Positions 6,029-13,281 are shown, counted from the stretch's first letter. The stretch is DNA of 14,197 nucleotides from an uncultured Collinsella sp. (GCA_937896835.1 CALBOJ010000048.1:1-14197), one strand, 5' to 3'. Made by a program: numbers and translations. Notes: generated by a model not told the origin, from the sequence alone.

Positions 6029-7486
6029 ATGGAAGCGGAAAAGAAGGCGTTTAAGATCACCAAGCGCGAAATTGGCTTTGTGCTGGGTATCGTTGTCTTT
6101 TTGCTGGTGAAGTTTCTTCCTTTGGCGGAGCTGAGCTCGACGGTCGAGCTTACGGTCGGCGGTCAGACCTGTCTGGCGTTGACGCTCGCCACGGTGGTGT
6201 TCTGGGCGTGTGGCGTGGCACAGCCGGGCTTTGTGGGTCTGCTCTACTGCGCGCTGCTCGTTCTGTTTAAGGTGTGCGTGGACGACACGGGCGCCGCGAG
6301 TATCTCGGCGACGGTCGCCTCCACGTTTAGCTCGTGGACTAAGGCCACTATGTGGCTCGTCATCGGCGCCTACCTCATCGCCAGCGCGGTCAAGGAGTCG
6401 GGCCTGGGCGAGCAAATCGCCTATGCGTTTATGCTCAAGTTCGTGCGCGATGCCAAGTCGCTCATCATCTCGATTTTCGCGCTCACCTTTGTGCTGTCGC
6501 TGCTGATCCCGCATCCGTTCCCCCGTGCCTTCCTCATCCTCGCCGTCGTCTCGGTCATTGCCGAGTCCGCCGGCTACGGTGACGACGACCGCGGCAAGCT
6601 CGGCTTCCTCGTGTTTGCCGCTGCTGCCCCGGGCTCCATGTTCTTCCTGACGGGCGACTCCACGCTCAACCCGCTCGTCGCGCAGTACAGCGCCGAGGCC
6701 GGCGGCATGAGCCCGTCCTTTGTCGACTGGTTCCTGTACATGAGCGTGCCTATGCTGGTCGCGCTGCTGTGCACCCTGTTCCTGGGTCTCTTCCTCTTTA
6801 AGCCCAGCAAGGAGCTCGTCTACGATCGCGAGCAGATCGTGGCCAAGCAGGCCGCGCTCGGCAAGCTCTCCGTCAAGGAGATCCGCACCATCGTGTGGCT
6901 TGTCATCGCCATCGCGCTGTGGCTTACCGTCTCGGGCGATTACATCGGCTGGGTGACACTTGCCATCGGTGTCGCGCTCGCCATGCCCATCATCGGCGAG
7001 GTTCTCACTCCTGCCAGCTGGAACGCTGTCGACATCAAGTCCCTCATGTTCCTGACGGCCGCCATGGCCGTGGGTTCCGTGGGCGGTGCCACCGGCATGA
7101 ACGCCTGGATCGCCGATGTCGTGCTTCCCAGCTCCGTGCCCGAGAACATCTTCCTGTTCGCCCTGCTTGTCGCCGCGCTTTCCATGATCATCCACATGTT
7201 CATGGGCTCGGTCATGGCCGTGCTCGGCGTGTGCGTGCCGGTGTTCATCAGCTTTGCGGCCGGCTCCAGCGTGAGCCCGCTCGCCGTGGCGCTCATCGTC
7301 TTTACGTCCATCAACATCCACTACATCCTGCCGTTCCATAACCTGCCGATCCTTATCGGCGAGGGCAAGGACGCTGGCGGCTACACCTCCAAAGAGGCTA
7401 TGCGCATGGGCATTCCCCTCACTGCGGTCGTCTTTATCGTCGTGCTGGTCGAGGCCGCCTGGTTCCACCTCTTTGGCCTGATGTAA
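6029..7486 (+). CDS. DASS/SLC13-type anion permease
   Basis: The 485-residue polytopic membrane protein has about 11-13 hydrophobic segments and the overall plan of divalent-anion:Na+ symporters (ArsB/NhaD/SLC13 superfamily). It contains two re-entrant-loop-like regions, around residues 155-175 (LLIPHPFPRAF) and near the C-terminus (YILPFHNLPILIGEG). The Ser-Asn-Thr motifs that bind sodium and substrate carboxylate in characterised DASS proteins are not evident. The closest stretch is GDSTLNP at 209-215. Substrate may therefore differ from the usual C4 dicarboxylates. Its place between the LpdD-Nudix gene and ubiD suggests uptake of an aromatic carboxylate, or exchange with the decarboxylation product. 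AAGGTGGGGAG directly precedes the ATG. Confidence 0.82.
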   Translation: MEAEKKAFKITKREIGFVLGIVVFLLVKFLPLAELSSTVELTVGGQTCLALTLATVVFWACGVAQPGFVGLLYCALLVLFKVCVDDTGAASISATVASTFSSWTKATMWLVIGAYLIASAVKESGLGEQIAYAFMLKFVRDAKSLIISIFALTFVLSLLIPHPFPRAFLILAVVSVIAESAGYGDDDRGKLGFLVFAAAAPGSMFFLTGDSTLNPLVAQYSAEAGGMSPSFVDWFLYMSVPMLVALLCTLFLGLFLFKPSKELVYDREQIVAKQAALGKLSVKEIRTIVWLVIAIALWLTVSGDYIGWVTLAIGVALAMPIIGEVLTPASWNAVDIKSLMFLTAAMAVGSVGGATGMNAWIADVVLPSSVPENIFLFALLVAALSMIIHMFMGSVMAVLGVCVPVFISFAAGSSVSPLAVALIVFTSINIHYILPFHNLPILIGEGKDAGGYTSKEAMRMGIPLTAVVFIVVLVEAAWFHLFGLM

Positions 7487-7491
7487 ACGGT

Positions 7492-7524
7492 CGAGCGCTT
7501 GGGCTGTAAGCAGCCGAGTGCTCG
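7492..7524 (+). other. Imperfect hairpin just after the permease gene
   Basis: Arms 7492-7506 and 7511-7524 pair with two G-U pairs and one bulge, and no U-run follows. It may stabilise or process the permease-ubiD mRNA. It is too weakly supported to call a terminator. Confidence 0.35.
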
Positions 7525-7581
7525 AACTGCGAGTGGCCGAGCGTCCCATCTATGAGCGCCGCGGCCCCACTACGTTACCCA

Positions 7582-7607
7582 GCCCGGCGGCATCCTCGCC
7601 GCCGGGC
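7582..7607 (+). other. Perfect 10-bp GC hairpin in the ubiD leader
   Basis: GCCCGGCGGC, loop ATCCTC and GCCGCCGGGC form a fully paired stem ending 11 bases before the ubiD ribosome binding site. There is no U-run, so full termination is unlikely. It could stabilise the 5' end of a processed mRNA or partly terminate transcription between permease and ubiD, giving the two segments different levels. Confidence 0.55.
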
Positions 7608-7629
7608 ACTCTCCCGAAAGGAGCACGCT

Positions 7630-9117
7630 ATGTCCACCACCGATGCTTCCCAGATCCACGACCTGCGCTCCGCGCTCGACTTTTTGCGCGAGATGCCGGG
7701 CCAGCTGCTCGAGACCGACACCCAGGTCGATCCCGATGCCGAGGTCTCGGGCGTCTACCGTCACGTCGGTGCCGGCGGCACCGTTATGCGCCCGACCAAA
7801 GAGGGCCCGGCGATGGTCTTCAACAACGTCAAGGGCTTTGACGATGCCAAAGTCTGCATCGGCATGCTTGCCAGCCGCAAGCGCGTTGCCGCCCTGCTCG
7901 ACCTGGACGAGGAGCACCTGGGCCTCGAGATCGGCAAGCGCTTCGAGAACCTGATCGCGCCCGAGCAGATCGCCGAGGGTGCGCACGTCGACTGTCAGGA
8001 GGTCGTGTACAAGGCGACCGACGAGGGCTTTGACCTGCGCAAGATCGTTCCCGCTCCCACCAACACGCCCGTCGATGGCGGCCCCTACATCACCATGGGC
8101 CTCGCCTACGGCACGAGCCCCGACGGCTCCCAGTCCGACGTGACCATCCACCGCTTCTCCTGCGTCGACAAGGACAAGCTCGCCATGTGGATCACTCCGG
8201 GTAGCCGTCACCTGGGCGCGTTCTTTGACGAGTACTGCCAGCGCGGCGAGGACATGCCCATCTCCATCTCCATCGGCCTGGACCCCGCCGTGTACATGTG
8301 CTGTGGCTTCGAGGCGCCCACCACGCCGCTCGGCTTTAACGAGCTGCAGATCGCCGGCGCCCTGCGCGGCCACGCCGTCGAGCTTGCCGACTGCATCACC
8401 GTTCCGCAGAAGTGCATTGCCAATGCCGAGTACGTGCTCGAGGGCTACCTCATGCACGACGAGACCATCAACGAGGATGTCAACGGCCACGGCTACGCCA
8501 TGCCCGAGTTCCCCGGCTACACCGGCGGTGCCAAGGTCTGCCCGGTGATCAAGATCACCGCCGTCACCACGCGCGTCAATCCCATCATGGAGAGCTGCAT
8601 CGGTCCTTCGCACGAGCACGTTTCCATGGCGGGCATCCCCACCGAGGCTTCCATCTACAAGATGGTCGAGACCGCTATCCCGGGCCGCCTGCTCAATGTT
8701 CACGCTGCCCCCTGCGGCGGCGGCAAGTTCGTTGCCATCATGCAGTTCAAGAAGTCGAGCAAAAATGACGAGGGCCGCCAGCGCAACGCCGCCATGCTCG
8801 CCTTCTCGGCATTCTCCGAGCTCAAGCATGTGATTCTGGTCGACGAGGATGTCGACATCTTCGACATGAGCGACGTGATGTGGGCCATGACCACGCGCTT
8901 CCAGGCCGACGTGGACCTCATCACCATCCCCGGCTGCCACTGCCACGTGCTCGACCCGTCCAACGACCCCGCGTTCGATCCCACGATCCGCGAGCACGGC
9001 ATCGCCTGCAAGGCCATCTTCGACTGCACGGTTCCGTTCAACCTTAAGAAGAACTTCATCCGCTCGCAGTTCATGGAGATCGACAAGGACAAGTGGGCCA
9101 AGGAGATTGCTTTCTAG
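7630..9117 (+). CDS. ubiD: UbiD-family prFMN-dependent decarboxylase, hydroxyarylic-acid type
   Basis: The 495-residue enzyme belongs to the UbiD family, which uses prenylated FMN and a divalent metal to (de)carboxylate unsaturated or aromatic acids. Visible landmarks are DVTIHR at 170-175 (Arg175 at the position of the Fdc1 active-site Arg), GSRHLG with His194, VLEGYL with Glu261 as a likely metal ligand, and PEFPGYTGG at 292-300, followed by PIMESCIGP and GIPTEASI. The EFPGYTG and VDEDVDIFD segments recall gallate, protocatechuate and 4-hydroxybenzoate decarboxylases (LpdC, AroY, ShdC) more than the ubiquinone-pathway UbiD, so catabolic or redox-sink decarboxylation of a phenolic acid is likely. 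AGGAG at 7619-7623 fits the ATG at 7630; an upstream in-frame ATG at 7552 is less likely. ubiX follows 33 bases later. Confidence 0.92.
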   Translation: MSTTDASQIHDLRSALDFLREMPGQLLETDTQVDPDAEVSGVYRHVGAGGTVMRPTKEGPAMVFNNVKGFDDAKVCIGMLASRKRVAALLDLDEEHLGLEIGKRFENLIAPEQIAEGAHVDCQEVVYKATDEGFDLRKIVPAPTNTPVDGGPYITMGLAYGTSPDGSQSDVTIHRFSCVDKDKLAMWITPGSRHLGAFFDEYCQRGEDMPISISIGLDPAVYMCCGFEAPTTPLGFNELQIAGALRGHAVELADCITVPQKCIANAEYVLEGYLMHDETINEDVNGHGYAMPEFPGYTGGAKVCPVIKITAVTTRVNPIMESCIGPSHEHVSMAGIPTEASIYKMVETAIPGRLLNVHAAPCGGGKFVAIMQFKKSSKNDEGRQRNAAMLAFSAFSELKHVILVDEDVDIFDMSDVMWAMTTRFQADVDLITIPGCHCHVLDPSNDPAFDPTIREHGIACKAIFDCTVPFNLKKNFIRSQFMEIDKDKWAKEIAF

Positions 9118-9150
9118 TAAGTAGCCCTACCAAGTAGTTAAGGAGCCGTC

Positions 9151-9744
9151 ATGCCTGAGTCTTCTGTCCGCCCCCGTCGCATTGTCGTTGGCGTGTCTGG
9201 CGCCAGCGGTGCCGCGCTGGGTCTTGAGTGCCTCAAATGCCTGCGCCAGGCAGGTGCCGAGTCGGCGCTTGTCGTCACGCGCGGGGGAGAGATCACCATC
9301 GAGCAGGAGCTCGGCATGACGCTCGACGAGTTTGCCACGCATGCCGATGTGGTCTACGACAACAAGAACATCGGCGCCGCCATCGCAAGCGGCACCTATC
9401 CGGTCGACGGCATGATCGTGGCACCCTGCTCCATGAAGACGCTCGCCGGCATCGCGAGCGGCTACAGCGAAAACCTGTTGCTGCGTGCGGCCGACGTGCA
9501 GATGAAAGAGCAGCGCCGCCTGGTGCTCATGGTGCGCGAGACGCCCTTCAGCGCCATTCATGTCGACAACATGGCGCGCCTGGCGCGCGTACCGGGCGTC
9601 ATGCTCATGCCGCCCATGCTCACGTTTTACAACGGCCCCGCCACGCTCGATGACGCGGTGCATCACATCGCCGCCAAGGCGCTCGAGGCCGTCGGCGTGT
9701 CATGCGCAAACTATAAGCGCTGGTCATGGGCGTCTTTAGGGTAG
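9151..9744 (+). CDS. ubiX: Flavin prenyltransferase UbiX
   Basis: The 197-residue flavoprotein joins a dimethylallyl group to FMN to make prFMN, the cofactor of the neighbouring UbiD. Family hallmarks are present: the N-terminal GVSGASGAALG (residues 14-24), VAPCSMKTLAGIASG in the middle, and the LLLRAADV plus KEQRRLVLMVRETP segment that lines the phosphate and flavin site. Length is usual for UbiX (about 190-200). AGGAG at 9141-9145 is five bases from the ATG, and the gene starts 33 bases after ubiD, so the two are surely co-transcribed. A GC hairpin follows the stop. Bacterial UbiX proteins commonly use dimethylallyl monophosphate, which is relevant to the Nudix domain at the start of this cluster. 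Confidence 0.95.
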   Translation: MPESSVRPRRIVVGVSGASGAALGLECLKCLRQAGAESALVVTRGGEITIEQELGMTLDEFATHADVVYDNKNIGAAIASGTYPVDGMIVAPCSMKTLAGIASGYSENLLLRAADVQMKEQRRLVLMVRETPFSAIHVDNMARLARVPGVMLMPPMLTFYNGPATLDDAVHHIAAKALEAVGVSCANYKRWSWASLG

Positions 9745-9761
9745 GATACGAGTAGTGTTTG

Positions 9762-9793
9762 AGCCCGCTGCCCCTGTGGGCGGCGGGCTTTGT
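9762..9793 (+). terminator. Hairpin terminator after ubiX
   Basis: AGCCCGCTGCCC (9762-9773), loop CTGT and GGGCGGCGGGCT (9778-9789) pair over 12 bp with one G-U pair and are followed by a weak TTTGTG tail. It separates ubiX from the regulator gene 33 bases downstream. Some read-through is expected from the poor U-run. Confidence 0.65.
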
Positions 9794-9821
9794 GCGCTAA
9801 AAGGATGTGTCGGGAGGACTT

Positions 9822-10688
9822 ATGCAGACGGGCATGTATGCGATTAGCGAGATGGCGAGCTTGTTTAATGTTTCGCGCCAAACGCTCATCTACTACGACA
9901 AGATCGGCCTGTTTAAGCCCGCCGTGGTCAACGAAAAAGGCTACCGCTTCTATTCGCCCACGCAGATCCCGCTCATGCGTCTGATTTGCATGCTGCGCGA
10001 CCTGGGGCTCGAACTCGACGAGATCGACCGCCTAACCTCGACGTTCGACATTGGCGAGATGACCGATCACCTGCGCTCGCGGGTGCGGGCGCTCGATGAG
10101 CAGATTGCCGGGCTCAAAGCCGAGCGCGCGAGCGTACAGGAGCGTCTGAGCTTTTACGACGAGGCGGTTTACTGGCGCGAGCGCGAGGGCAAGCCGGAGC
10201 TCAAGCAATTCGAGCGTCGCTACGTGGTCTTTGAGGAGTTTCCGGGCGATATCGAGCGCGGCCGCTCGATGCTTCACCCTACGCTCATGCGGGCAATCCT
10301 GCGCATGCGTACGTTGACGGGCACGCGTCCCATGCGCGGCTGGGGCGCCATGCTGCGTCGCGAGGCGCTGCATTCCGACGACCCTATCGCCGGTGCCGGC
10401 TCCTTTGCCGTGCTGCCGCGCGGTGCCGAGGAAATGCTGCCGAGCGATGCTGCCGAGCTGGCAGAGGTCGGCGTCGAGGTGCTGCCCGAGGGCACATACC
10501 TGTGCATGAGCCGCTGGGGCATGCCGTACGAGCCCGAGGGCATCCGCGCCGTCGTGGCCTGCATGGACAAACACGCGCTCCAGCCCATCGGCAACGCCTT
10601 CGACTTTTGCTACCTCGATACCACGAGCTACGACGAGTCCCACCAAGAAGACTTCTGCTGCATCCAAGTCCCCGTTGTCCTCAAATAA
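9822..10688 (+). CDS. MerR-family regulator with GyrI-like effector-binding domain
   Basis: The 288-residue protein has an N-terminal MerR winged helix (residues 6-75; FNVSRQTLIYYDKIGLFKP, then GYRFYSPTQIPLMRLI), a coiled coil at about 78-115 for dimerisation, and a C-terminal domain at about 130-288 of the BmrR/GyrI type that binds hydrophobic ligands (ending in DFCYLDTTSY and CCIQVPVVLK). Such proteins twist promoters with long spacers to activate them when ligand binds. The GGGAGG four bases before the ATG at 9822 decides the start; a GTG at 9807 is less likely. It lies directly after ubiX on the same strand, which suggests it controls the aromatic-acid cassette, perhaps through the dyads at 4777 and 5918. 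Its ligand is unknown. Confidence 0.88.
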   Translation: MQTGMYAISEMASLFNVSRQTLIYYDKIGLFKPAVVNEKGYRFYSPTQIPLMRLICMLRDLGLELDEIDRLTSTFDIGEMTDHLRSRVRALDEQIAGLKAERASVQERLSFYDEAVYWREREGKPELKQFERRYVVFEEFPGDIERGRSMLHPTLMRAILRMRTLTGTRPMRGWGAMLRREALHSDDPIAGAGSFAVLPRGAEEMLPSDAAELAEVGVEVLPEGTYLCMSRWGMPYEPEGIRAVVACMDKHALQPIGNAFDFCYLDTTSYDESHQEDFCCIQVPVVLK

Positions 10689-10689
10689 C

Positions 10690-10752
10690 TTGCGGTGAAA
10701 TAGTTCCTAAATAGCCTGAGTAATCGCACAAACGGGAACTATTCCACCGCAA
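10690..10752. repeat. Long inverted repeat with 27-base loop
   Basis: Arms of 18 bases (10690-10707 and 10735-10752) match at 17 of 18 positions around a 27-base loop. It follows the MerR gene stop by one base and lacks a U-run. Its geometry is nearly the same as the elements at 1182-1245 and 5812-5876, but the arm sequences differ. Confidence 0.65.
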
Positions 10753-10758
10753 CTTCGA

Positions 10759-10787
10759 TGTGACAAAGAGATAGTCCCTTTGTCACA
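10759..10787. repeat. 29-base palindromic repeat, copy 2
   Basis: This is a 29-base dyad with 13-base arms and a 3-base centre (TGTGACAAA...TTTGTCACA), with a single mismatch in the arms. It is nearly identical to the copy at 12270-12298. It lies just after the long inverted repeat downstream of the MerR gene and may act as a REP-like element or a rho-independent stop without U-run. Confidence 0.7.
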
Positions 10788-10838
10788 TTGACGAGCGGCA
10801 CCGCGAGTTTGTTTTAAAGCGGAGGAGGCGGCTCATTT

Positions 10839-10918
10839 CTTATAAACTCGCATTATTTGCAAGTTTGTAAGGTAACATCTTATAAACTTGTAAAATCTGC
10901 AAGTTTATAAGATGTTAC
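10839..10918. promoter_or_regulatory. Two tandem palindromes upstream of the second ATPase gene
   Basis: Unit A is a 33-base palindrome (10839-10871; arms of 14, two mismatches, 5-base loop). Unit B is a 47-base palindrome (10872-10918; arms of 21 bases, one mismatch, 5-base loop) whose inner 33 bases (10879-10911) repeat unit A closely. Centres are 40 bases apart. Unit B ends 26 bases before the ATPase ATG. This is likely an operator pair or leader structure for that gene. A weak -35-like TTGACG at 10788-10793 lies upstream; no clear -10 is seen. Confidence 0.72.
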
Positions 10919-10944
10919 GTCTGGCCGGGCGCTAGGGAGACTCT

Positions 10945-12261
10945 ATGAACATCGTTCGCCGAAGCCGCTATCTTGATCGACTTATTGCTTTTCAGGATAC
11001 CGACCTCATCAAAATCGTGACGGGTATACGCCGTTGCGGCAAATCCACGTTATTGGACATGATGAGGGAGCACCTGGCGCAACAGGGGGTGCCGGCCGAG
11101 CGTTTGCTGACCTTTAAGATGGAATCTCTAGAGTATGCGGGGATTACAGATTACCTGACGTTTTATCGCATGGTTCGGGAGCGCGTTGACGGTGTCGATC
11201 GCCCCTATCTGTTCTTTGACGAGCTCCAGAATGTCGAGGGCTGGGAAAAGGCGGTTAACTCGCTCCGAATCGATTTGCCGTGCGATATCTATGTCACGGG
11301 CTCCAATGCCTTTTTGCTATCGAGCGAGCTTGCAACGCTTATCTCGGGCCGGTATATCGAGGTCAAGATGCAGCCGCTCACGTTTGGCGAGTATCTTGAT
11401 TTTCGCTCGATCGATGCGGTCGTTGCCGAAGGGCTTGACGAGAGGGCCGAGCTCGTTTCCAAGACGGGCGATCGCCTTAATTCAAACACCGTGCTCGAGC
11501 AGTACATAACCTATGGCGGCATGCCGTTTCTGGCTCATGACGAGCCAAGACGCGAACCGTGCCGCGACTACATCCGCAGCCTCTATCAGACGATTGTCGC
11601 GCGCGATATCCTATTGCGCGCGACGCGTAGAGGTCGCGGAGCTATCACCAAGCGCGACGTTCTCGAGCGGCTCTGTGCGTATCTGGCAGACAACATCTCC
11701 AATCAAACCTCGGTCAACAAAATCGTAGGGACGCTCAACGAATCATCGGGCGGTAAGACCAACGCATCGACGGTGTCGGCGTATATTGACGCTCTGGAAG
11801 AGACGTACCTGTTTACCAAGGTAAAAAGGTATGACGTCAAGGGGCGGGAGCTTCTCAAGACAGGCGGTAAATATTACATAGCCGATACGGGAATCCGCAG
11901 CTATCTTGACGGATATAGAGGCAGCGATAGCGGAAGGATGCTCGAGAACGTTATCTACAACCAGCTTGTCTTTGAAGGATACGAAGTGTTTTGCGGCCAT
12001 CTGCGCGCGGGGGAAATCGACTTTGTCGCAATCGGCGAGGGATCGGACCGTAAATATATCCAGGTTACCGAACGGATCGATGCCGAGGCGACCAGAGAGC
12101 GCGAGCTGCGACCGCTCAAACTAAACACGCTGGGAAAAATCCCTGATTCGTACGAGAAGATCCTGATCGTCAGGGATGGTGAGCATCCAACAGACATCGA
12201 CGGCATCAGAATCGTAGGGGCGGTCGACTTCTTGCTGAGAAACAAGATCGCCCACGGCTAA
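10945..12261 (+). CDS. AAA-type ATPase with C-terminal DUF4143 domain (second of two)
   Basis: The 438-residue protein has Walker A GIRRCGKST at 27-35, Walker B YLFFDELQ with Asp92/Glu93, and a sensor-like TGSNAFLLSSELATLISGRY from 118. The middle region (about 150-290) contains winged-helix-like sequence (TVSAYIDALEETYLF). The C-terminal DUF4143 part has YYIADTGIRSYL, Glu334, and Glu-Ile-Asp at 357-359 followed by Gln-Val-Thr at 373-375, so the Lys expected of a PD-(D/E)XK nuclease is missing here. It is well diverged from the ATPase at 1857-3227, so this is not a recent duplication. AGGGAGA precedes the ATG. The gene stands alone behind its palindrome array. Role is unknown; these genes are commonly exchanged between gut anaerobes. 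Confidence 0.9.
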   Translation: MNIVRRSRYLDRLIAFQDTDLIKIVTGIRRCGKSTLLDMMREHLAQQGVPAERLLTFKMESLEYAGITDYLTFYRMVRERVDGVDRPYLFFDELQNVEGWEKAVNSLRIDLPCDIYVTGSNAFLLSSELATLISGRYIEVKMQPLTFGEYLDFRSIDAVVAEGLDERAELVSKTGDRLNSNTVLEQYITYGGMPFLAHDEPRREPCRDYIRSLYQTIVARDILLRATRRGRGAITKRDVLERLCAYLADNISNQTSVNKIVGTLNESSGGKTNASTVSAYIDALEETYLFTKVKRYDVKGRELLKTGGKYYIADTGIRSYLDGYRGSDSGRMLENVIYNQLVFEGYEVFCGHLRAGEIDFVAIGEGSDRKYIQVTERIDAEATRERELRPLKLNTLGKIPDSYEKILIVRDGEHPTDIDGIRIVGAVDFLLRNKIAHG

Positions 12262-12269
12262 ACGCAAAA

Positions 12270-12298
12270 TGTGACAAAGGGATAGTCCCTTTGTTACA
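12270..12298. repeat. 29-base palindromic repeat, copy 3
   Basis: This dyad has 13-base arms with one mismatch and a TAG centre, eight bases after the second ATPase gene's stop. It differs from copy 2 at only two positions. Confidence 0.7.
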
Positions 12299-12375
12299 TT
12301 CCATGCGAGCCGCCGTGCCATCTGGGGGTATAAGGCTGGCAAGTGTTTATTTGCGAGGCCAAGGGGGCGCCCCGT

Positions 12376-13281
12376 ATGGATATTGATAACTTTGAATGGT
12401 GGTATAGCGAGGGCGAGGCTCCGGACGAAGAGTGGGACGAGCCCGCGCCGCGTGACGTGTCGAGCGACGAGGACGAGACCGGCAACGTCGTCGCCGCCGA
12501 CTCGGACGCCGCCCTCGACCCCGTCGAGCCCCTAACCTTTGAACAGGCCTGGGCCCAGGCCGAGGCAGACGAGGCCAAGGCCGACGCTACGGCCACGCTC
12601 GGCGAGCCAGCCGACATGTCCATCTCGCCGGCAAAGACCCCGCAGCCGCGTCACACCATCGATCCCGGCAGCACGGCGTCCTTCAGCATTCTCGACGTGC
12701 CCTCGCAGGGTGCCCAGGCGCCCGCGCCCACGCATCGCCCCAATCTGTCTCGCGAGGAAGATGCAGGACGTCGTTCTCCGCTTGGCCCCATCCTTATCGC
12801 CTTCATGGCCGGCGTTATCGCCTGCTCAGCAATTGGAAACGTCTGGAGCCATGTCGAGCAACAGCGAAAAGACGCCGCCAAGGTCGAGATGTCCGTCGAG
12901 CAATCGCTCGGTCGTACGCGCTCGGTACATGTGTCGGTCGAGGTCAAGGACGGCGCGACGTGGGACACCGCGCGCGGCGACAGCCAAATGCTCATCCACA
13001 TCGTGGGGCGCACGCTCAAAGGGCAGACGATTGACGAGTATCAATATGTCAACTCCGCTGGTGACGGCATCGAGCTCAAGCCTGGCGACTACGAGCTCAC
13101 GGTCGATGAACCGCCCGTCGCCACCGACGGCACGCGCTTCCGCGCCTCAAAGCGCATGGTCCCCGCGAGCTTTAACTCACAGGCGCCCGACACGGTCGAC
13201 ACCACACCGCAGGGCGGGTTTGACCTTTACGTGGATACCCAGCAGGCGCTCGCCGCTCATTCCGCTATGGCTACTCAATAA
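12376..13281 (+). CDS. Single-pass membrane protein of unknown function with acidic N-terminus
   Basis: I do not recognise this 301-residue protein. The first 90 residues are highly acidic and rich in Ala, Asp and Glu (many WW/EEW pairs near the start) and look disordered and cytoplasmic. Residues about 95-135 are Pro/Ser/Thr-rich. One transmembrane segment (LGPILIAFMAGVIACSAIGNVW, about 136-157) follows an Arg-Arg pair, giving an N-in, C-out topology. The outer part (about 160-301) begins with a short charged helix and continues as alternating strands (VSVEVKDGATW, MLIHIVGRTL, LKPGDYELTV), suggesting a small beta-sandwich. The ATG at 12376 is preceded by AAGGGGG; a GTG at 12343 would add 11 residues. 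Nothing ties it to the neighbours functionally. Confidence 0.75.
   Translation: MDIDNFEWWYSEGEAPDEEWDEPAPRDVSSDEDETGNVVAADSDAALDPVEPLTFEQAWAQAEADEAKADATATLGEPADMSISPAKTPQPRHTIDPGSTASFSILDVPSQGAQAPAPTHRPNLSREEDAGRRSPLGPILIAFMAGVIACSAIGNVWSHVEQQRKDAAKVEMSVEQSLGRTRSVHVSVEVKDGATWDTARGDSQMLIHIVGRTLKGQTIDEYQYVNSAGDGIELKPGDYELTVDEPPVATDGTRFRASKRMVPASFNSQAPDTVDTTPQGGFDLYVDTQQALAAHSAMATQ

Noticed and set aside
4808..7549. A 913-codon open frame on the minus strand
   Set aside because: It lies opposite the LpdD-Nudix and permease genes, is extremely rich in His, Asp, Glu, Arg and Gly with no domain sense, and is a typical antisense shadow of high-GC coding sequence.
7570..8997. A 475-codon open frame on the minus strand
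   Set aside because: It is the antisense shadow of ubiD, with low-complexity Val/Gly/Asp/His composition and no ribosome binding site.
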